From: Argopecten irradians
Taxonomy: Eukaryota; Mollusca; Bivalvia; Pectinida; Pectinidae
DNA: 64,000 bases
Reading direction: 5' to 3'
Assembly (NCBI RefSeq): GCF_041381155.1
Contig: NC_091134.1
Span: 29,021,540-29,085,539, forward strand
Part shown: in pieces, positions 57,914 through 64,000 of the stretch
Position numbering within the stretch: the stretch's first letter is position 1
Layout: each line of letters starts with the position of its first letter
Made by a program: the position numbers and the translations under genes
Notes under the pieces: generated by a model
What the model saw: only the letters and a program-made list of their open reading frames with translations
What the model was told of the DNA's origin: nothing
The model's database searches: none

Positions 57914-58888
57914 AGGTAGGTTTCGCCCAATGAAATATAAAGACTACGAAATTGAAATTTATCCTATACATAGAATTAATCTTCAGATCATTTTCAATGC
58001 ATACAGCGGACAATATGGGTGGTCAGTTGCCTAGCTTGACCAGGAAAATACTCCTCTAAAAATAGAGCGAAGTCAAGCTTTACATAGAACATGACGTATT
58101 TTTTCCAAAACGAGGCCGCAGCAACAAACGGAAGCGTGCAACAAAATGCCAGATAGAAGTGACAGTCTTGCCACGGCATGTTTAGTTAAAAAACAACAAC
58201 AATAAATCGAAGTGCGAGGGACTGTTTATACATATCATATCATACGCTCGCTAACTTTGTACACCAAATATACACGTAGTTAGTCTGCGGCTGTTTGTGC
58301 GCTGGCATATGTGTTGAAATTTAACTCACCACGTGCAATGCCGTTACACGAGTCCCAACAGATCCCGGCAAGTTCCGCTTGAGATGTGGCTTCTGTTTCT
58401 TCTATTGCTACATGCCATCTCTGAATTTAATTCCCTATAGATATCCTAGGGTGCTACCTAATCCATTATAATTTCCTCCACTTTGTTGCCGATTCAGATA
58501 TATTTTTTCATCGCACACACTTTCGTTCAGCCATTTTGTTTACTTTTAGTGCGTGACAATGCGCATGCGCCAAACTTCGATCAACACAATCCATCGCAGC
58601 TTCATTTGCATATTATTTTGTCTGACGGACACCGTAATAAATCAAGAATTTCCTTCAATTTTGTATTCAAGACACATTTGTTCAATCTCAAACACATAAA
58701 GAAATTAAATTGAGATATTTTAATATGTATTTTTCATCTTTTCTTCCGCTTATCGCATTTCACAAAAAAAATATTTATTTGGTTGGGCGAAACCTAGGGG
58801 ATGTCTCAGAAACAATTTTTGAAAAAAAAAATTCGTTTTTATTTTTTTTTAAATTTCAACTGCATGTTTTTAACTTGCATTGTCAGCT
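57914..58888. other. 975-bp segment between the direct repeats
   Basis: It is bounded by TTAA on both sides. It contains an inverted pair TAGGTTTCGCCCAA (57916) and TTGGGCGAAACCTA (58782). No coding potential was recognised. Confidence 0.5.
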
Positions 58889-58892
58889 TTAA

Positions 58893-59181
58893 GTGGGTCC
58901 CACACTTTACTCTCGCGCTTCATGTTGAATTTGCCTCTATTCAGCTGGCATTCATTTTGGCTATAAATGCCAACTAAAAGACGTTCAATGCTTATATTTA
59001 CATTTGGTTATAATTGTATGATGAACTCCCAAGGGGTTTTCCATCTGTAATAAATTCATCATTAGTTATCGTCAATGATGGAACAGCCCTTTGGACAGCC
59101 GTTTCCCGTGATCGCTGGCACGACAATGGAAATCATTCACGCCAATTATGTCATTTTAACAACGATACATATGTATAAGCC
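58893..59181. repeat. 289-bp direct repeat, copy 2, bounded by TTAA
   Basis: It matches 57629-57909 apart from scattered substitutions and a short insertion near 59167. TTAA lies at 58889-58892 and 59182-59185. Confidence 0.8.
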
Positions 59182-59206
59182 TTAAGGCTTCTGGAGGCGT
59201 TTCCTG

Positions 59207-59388
59207 GCACCACGTGATACCCGATAACGTTTGTGCGCGACTATTGTTTCTATTGGTGATGGAATGACGTCAAAAGATGGTATCCCGCGCCAACGTTATA
59301 TCAGTGGGAAGATTACAAATAATTACGTTCCATCACAACTAGAGATACTAGTCCCGCACAAACGCTATCGAGTATCACGTGGTACGTG
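59207..59388. mobile_element. Palindromic MITE, copy 2 (opposite orientation)
   Basis: Ends CACCACGTGATACCCGATAA and its mirror; the core TTGGTGATGGAATGACGTCA is the reverse complement of the order seen in copy 1 (50279-50464). Confidence 0.8.
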
Positions 59389-59859
59389 AATTAGTCCCAT
59401 TGTGACGTCACAAGGATATTTACGTCAGATTGTTACATAGTGGGACTGCAGTGACTACGTGACTAAATGTGACGTCATGGTGACTTCTCACATGAAATTT
59501 CCGACTTCTGTTCGACAACAATCTTACGTTCTATGGTGACCAGTTGAAATGAAGCCATGTTTACAAGCATTCCGTTTCAATAACTGCTGTACTAATGCTA
59601 CTAAAATCATTATAGATGTCCTTGGTATAATTTTTTACTACATCTGCAAATGGTATCAATATCAGCGGTCTATTTTAACCTAGGTTTACTACAACTACAT
59701 GTAGTTACGTATATTGGGACTTTAACACGAAATCAGACCCCTACAGTATGTACATATCGTTACTTCCATTCCTGACCGCTACAACGAATACATAACAGAA
59801 ATCATTTAGTTAATCCAAATCTTGACCGCCACGGCGCTTATCGATCATCAATTCCTTCC

Positions 59860-62012
59860 ATATTCCACCCAACCCACTACGGCAAGTACTGATGGTTAAT
59901 TCCATCCCTGCCCACCACTGTGAGTACTGATGGTTAATTCTATCCCTGCCCACTACGGCGAGTACTAATGCTTAATTCCATCCCTACCCACTACGGCGAG
60001 TACTAATGCTTAATTCCATCCCTACCCACCACGGCGAGTACTGATGGTTAATTCCATCCCTGTCCACCACGGCGAGTACTGATGGTTAATTCCATCCCTA
60101 CCAACTACGGCGAGTACTAATGGTCAATTCCACCCCTGCCCACTACGGCGAGTACTGATGATTAATTCAATCCCTGCCAACCACGGCCAATACTGATGGT
60201 TAATTCCATCCCTACCCACTACAGCGAGTACTGATGATTAATTCTATCCCTACCCACCACGGCAAGTACTAATGCTTCATTCCACCCCTGCCCACTACGG
60301 CGAGTACTGATGATTAATTCAATCCCTGCCAACCACGGCCAATACTGATGGTTAATTCCATCCCTACCCACTACAGCGAGTCCTAGTGCTTAATTCTATC
60401 CCCGTCCACCACGGCGAGTACTAATGGTTAATTCCATCCCTGCCCACCACGGCGAGTATTGATGGTTAATTCTATCACTGCCCACTACGGCGATTACTAA
60501 TAGTTAATTCCATTCCTGGCCACTGTAGCAAGTACTAATGTTTAATTTCATCCCTGCCCACAACAGCGAGTACTGATGGTTAATTCCATCCCTGCCCAGT
60601 ACGGCGAGTACTAATGGTTAATTTCATCCCCACCCACCACAGCGAGTACTAGTGCTTAAATCTATCCCAGCTCACCACAGCGAGTACTAATGGTTAATTC
60701 CATTTCTGCCCACCACGGCGAATTCTGTTGGTTGATTCCATCCCTGCCAACCACAGCGAGTACTAATGGTTAATTCCATCCCTACCCACCACTGAGAGTA
60801 CTGATGGTTAATTCCATCCCTGCCCACCACGGCGAGTACTGATGGTTAATTCCATCCCTGTCCACCACGGCGAGTACTGATGGTTAATTCCATCCCTACC
60901 CACCACGGCGAGTACTAATGGTTAATTCCATCCCTGCCCACCACAACGAGTACTGATGATTAATTCAATCCCTGTCCAACCACGGCCAGTACTGATGGTT
61001 AATTCCATCCCTGCCACTACTACGGCAAGAACTGATGATTAATTCAATCCCTGCCACCACGGCCAATACTGATGGCTTAATTCCACCCTGCCCACTACGC
61101 CGATTACTAAAGGTTAATTCCATCCCTACCAACCACGGCCAATACTGATGGTTAATTCCATCCCTACCCACTACAGCGAGTCCTAGTGCTTAATTCTATC
61201 CCCGTCCACCACGGCGAGTACTAATGGTTAATTCCATCCCTGCCCACCACGGCGAGTATTGATGGTTAATTCTATCACTGCCCACTACGGCGATTACTAA
61301 TAGTTAATTCCATTCCTGGCCACTGTAGCAAGTACTAATGTTTAATTTCATCCCTGCCCACAACAGCGAGTACTGATGGTTAATTCCATCCCTGCCCAGT
61401 ACGGCGAGTACTAATGGTTAATTTCATCCCTACCCACCACAGCGAGTACTAGTGCTTAAATCTATCCCAGCTCACCACAGCGAGTACTAATGGTTAATTC
61501 CATTTCTGCCCACCACGGCGAATTCTGCTGGTTGATTCCATCCCTGCCAACCACGGCGAGTACTAATGGTTAATTTCATCCCTACCCACCACTGAGAGTA
61601 CTGATGGTTAATTCCATCCCTGCCCACCACGGCGAGTACTGATGGTTAATTCTATCCCTGCCCACCACGGCGAGTACTGACGGTTAATTCTATCCCTGTC
61701 CACCACGGCGAGTACTGACGGTTAATTCTATCCCTGCCCACTACGGCGAATACTAATGGTTAATTCCATAATTTCATCCCTGCCCACTATGATAATTCCA
61801 TCCCTGCCCAATACGGCGAGTACTTATGGTTAGTTCCTTAATTTCATCCCTGCCCACTGCGATAATTCCATCCCTGCCCAATACGGCGATTACTAATGGT
61901 TAGTTCCTTAATTTCATCCCTGCCCACTACGACAAGTACTGATGGTTAATTCCATTCCTGCCCACTACGGCGATTAATAATAATAGTTAATTCCATTCCT
62001 GCCAACTATGGC
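59860..62012. repeat. 38-bp minisatellite, about 55 units, with an 800-bp higher-order duplication
   Basis: Units share 'GGCGAGTACTGATGGTTAAT' and 'TCCATCCCTGCCCACCAC'. Block 60328-60870 recurs at 61128-61670 at an exact offset of 800 bp with only a few substitutions. The array lies 3' of the hydroxylase and 5' of profilin. Confidence 0.95.
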
Positions 62013-62039
62013 AAGTAACGATTGGTACATGCAGTAGCT

Positions 62040-62660
62040 GGGAAAATAAGACCGTCTTCATTTGGATACCATTATAATTAAAGGGACATAACTCGTCAAT
62101 CCTTAAAGTGCTTCATTATTTCTAATGTGGTTTGTTTTTAAACTTTGTTTTTAATATCTTACTTATTTTGCCTTAAATTTGGTGTTAAAATATAAACGAA
62201 CAAGATCATGATTTTATCTTAGTGATCTGGCTAGTTTGAATGCAACATGTTTTACTTTTACTTTTTATTACTTTTACGCCATGAATTATGATTTGTATCC
62301 ATTAAACAAAGGTTTTCGTAATGACCACGTTGTATGATTTATGTAAAGATTGACCAGCTTAGGTTCGTATAAACAGTAACTAATTAGGTTCAAATTATGT
62401 TTGGGCATGCCAAGACTCGTAGACTTAAATAGACGTAAACACAAATAGGAAAGTTTTCAACTGTAAATAGAACAAGTGATCTGGATATCATACATATGTA
62501 TATGTCGCAGGTTACGTATCGATACATAACAAATGTCTGATTAATGATGAATCTATCAACGAACTCCTTATTATTGACAAACATGTTTAACGTTAGTATC
62601 GCCATTATTGCAGACCACCATGCCAAGATCATGTCCGATCGTTCAAATCCAGCAGAGCAA
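62040..62660. other. Region 3' of the hydroxylase stop, probably including its 3' UTR
   Basis: No conserved frame or repeat was recognised; a TTTATT at 62212-62217 gives AATAAA-like signals on the minus strand only approximately, so no poly(A) site is called. Confidence 0.3.
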
Positions 62661-62667
62661 TTCAGTC

Positions 62668-62836
62668 TCACGACACAATTTTCAGTACCTTCGTAGCTTT
62701 TTGAAGATAGCCGATGTCATTCCGAACGGCTAAAGCAATGGCATCTACAGTTTCCCCTTTATCTAGTTGTTGGATAGTCTGTGTGTAGGGATCGTACCGT
62801 ACCTCCGATCGACGAGGAATATTGGCCGCATATTGT
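62668..62836 (-). CDS. Aromatic amino acid hydroxylase, last coding exon (gene truncated by the window)
   Basis: This is the C-terminal exon of a tetrahydrobiopterin- and iron-dependent hydroxylase. A polypyrimidine tract and TTTCAG precede it, and it enters in phase 2. It encodes 'QYAANIPR', 'VRYDPYTQTIQQLDKGE' and 'LAVRNDIGYLQKATKVL' and ends with TGA at 62668. The hallmark 'YDPYT' segment and the following coiled tetramerization helix fit the family. 'IPR...VRYDPYTQ' is closest to phenylalanine hydroxylase, but a tryptophan hydroxylase cannot be excluded. The usual 'RPFSV' reads 'RRSEV', which is odd. The catalytic domain lies beyond the right edge; no earlier exon was found up to 64000. 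Confidence 0.85.
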
Positions 62837-63069
62837 CTGAAAAAAAAACCTAGTGTGTTATCAGACAAAAACAACTAAGATTTCAATCGCGATCCATCCT
62901 AATAAGCAAAGGTACTCAAAAATTACTTGTAAAAAAACCCCAATACATTGCAAGTCTAATCGATCAAAAAATCCCTTTAACGGCTGTTCTGAAACTTTTG
63001 TTACAATATCATGAGTGTTACAGCTTATAATTGTTACAGTCGTTATGTTGCAGTAATTCCTTCTTACAC

Positions 63070-63252
63070 TTAATGAGTGTAACACGCTAGTTATAAAAAC
63101 TCCATTACAGCTATCTAGCCTTTGAGTGTAAAACAACCTTTACACCTATCTATCCTTTGAGTGTAACATACTCGTTATAAAAAAACCTTTACACCTATCT
63201 ATCCTTTGAGTGTAACATACTCGTTATAAAACCTTTTACACCTGTCTAACTT
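63070..63252. repeat. ~49-bp tandem repeat in the last hydroxylase intron
   Basis: Three to four units share 'TTTGAGTGTAACATACTCGT' and 'CTTTACACCTATCTATC'. Confidence 0.8.
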
Positions 63253-63254
63253 TT

Positions 63255-63385
63255 AGTGATCAGGTGGTAGTGGTTAAGCCACTCGTCTTCCACCTAGCCG
63301 GACTAGACGTGAAAAGATCAGTGGTCACCTACCCGAACACGTGGGTTTTTTCTACGGGCACTCTTTCATCCTCCCCATTGAAAGT
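63255..63385 (+). mobile_element. tRNA-like SINE fragment
   Basis: 'GGTGGTAGTGGTTAAGCCAC' is an A-box-like tRNA head, followed by 'CCGAACACGTGGGTTTTTTC' and 'TACGGGCACTC', a body seen in invertebrate tRNA-SINEs. No good B box was found, so it is decayed or a different family from 55853. Confidence 0.5.
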
Positions 63386-63715
63386 GATTTGTTTAAGATG
63401 TATAACATGTTTCGCAATAGATGTAAAATAAGTCAGGTTTATATCATATATAGTGAAAATTAGCTGTTAACAAAAACCTGCAACGCCTGTCTAACCATAG
63501 AGAATTTATACCAGTTATAAACGTCAGTTATACCTGCACAAGGACCTAGTCGTTATTTTTTAAGGATAGGGTAGCGTAAAGAATGCTCAACAATCAGAAT
63601 TGTCACAAGTCCAATGCTTTCAGTTAGTTCTTTTGAATTCAAAACCTAAAAAAGAATGATGCACTATCGATTTTAAAAATGTAGATGTACCGATTTTCAA
63701 AAGAAAATGTTTTAA

Positions 63716-64000
63716 AGAAGCTCCAATCGCCGACAGAGCGTAAATGATACTCATTATTTGAACAATAATTGGTGTTAAATCGTGTATGTATATATGTCTA
63801 ATTAACACAAAAAAATCATATGAAATAATATATTTTCCTTTTGGTGCATGCAAGGTCAGTACTTCATTCCATGTAGGATATGGTGCCACGGATTTTTTTC
63901 GGGATGCAATTAATTATTTTTAATAATTTTATCCTTTTTTTAATTGTATATATTAACATATATACATATAATTTTTTCAATGGTAGTATTGGTGTAAAGT
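63716..64000. mobile_element. MITE copy truncated by the right edge
   Basis: It is preceded by TTAA (63712-63715) and begins AGAAGCTCCAATCGCCGA, then 'AACAATAATTGGTGTTAAAT' as in the 8153 copy. It runs off the window in the 'AATGGTAGTATTGGTGTAAA' region. Confidence 0.65.

Noticed and set aside
57629..59181. LTR retrotransposon in miniature with 281-bp LTRs
   Set aside because: Ends are not TG...CA, and no primer-binding site or polypurine tract was seen; kept only as TTAA-bounded direct repeats.
60965..61171. 68-codon minus-strand ORF with 'GINHQYWPWL' repeats
   Set aside because: It is a chance frame in the 38-bp minisatellite.

Overview
This is animal nuclear DNA: AT-rich, with intron-split genes and many minisatellites and decayed transposons. 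The repeat families suggest a mollusc, most likely a bivalve. These include 'AAGAGGCCCATGGGCC' elements, a tRNA-derived SINE with the 'AACAGCCAGGGTCATG' core, and elements rich in GACGGACGAC near one end. The species cannot be named from the sequence.

Three genes can be supported, all on the minus strand. (1) A complete GPI-anchored aminopeptidase P (XPNPEP2-like) runs from an ATG at 40445 to a stop at 6202. I assembled 22 coding exons with compatible GT/AG sites and phases, giving about 722 residues with a signal peptide, a furin-like site, all five metal ligands, the catalytic histidine region and a hydrophobic GPI tail. (2) A profilin has its whole CDS in one exon (51926-52369), with a 5' UTR exon near 53628-53825. 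(3) The last coding exon of an aromatic amino acid hydroxylase lies at 62668-62836; the rest of that gene is beyond the right edge.

Layout: 1-2990 is a decayed LINE reverse transcriptase, split by a 1.05-kb TTAA-flanked DNA element and preceded by the tail of another TTAA-flanked MITE. 4.2-4.7 kb holds a possible Penelope-like fragment. 5.7-6.2 kb is a minisatellite starting at the aminopeptidase stop codon. 6.2-22.5 kb carries exons 22-3. Intron 2 (22483-30931) is bounded by two arrays that contain its own splice sites. Intron 1 (31054-40402) holds a 145-bp-unit element and LINE pieces. 40.6-51.9 kb is intergenic with LINE relics, foldback elements and a GT microsatellite. 55-62 kb holds a 94-bp array, a SINE, TTAA-bounded direct repeats, a foldback MITE and a 2.1-kb array of 38-bp units.

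The two most striking observations concern the aminopeptidase. Exon 17 exists in three homologous 70-nt versions that the reading frame forces to be mutually exclusive. The donor and acceptor of intron 2 both lie inside minisatellite units, so each real splice site sits beside dozens of look-alike copies.
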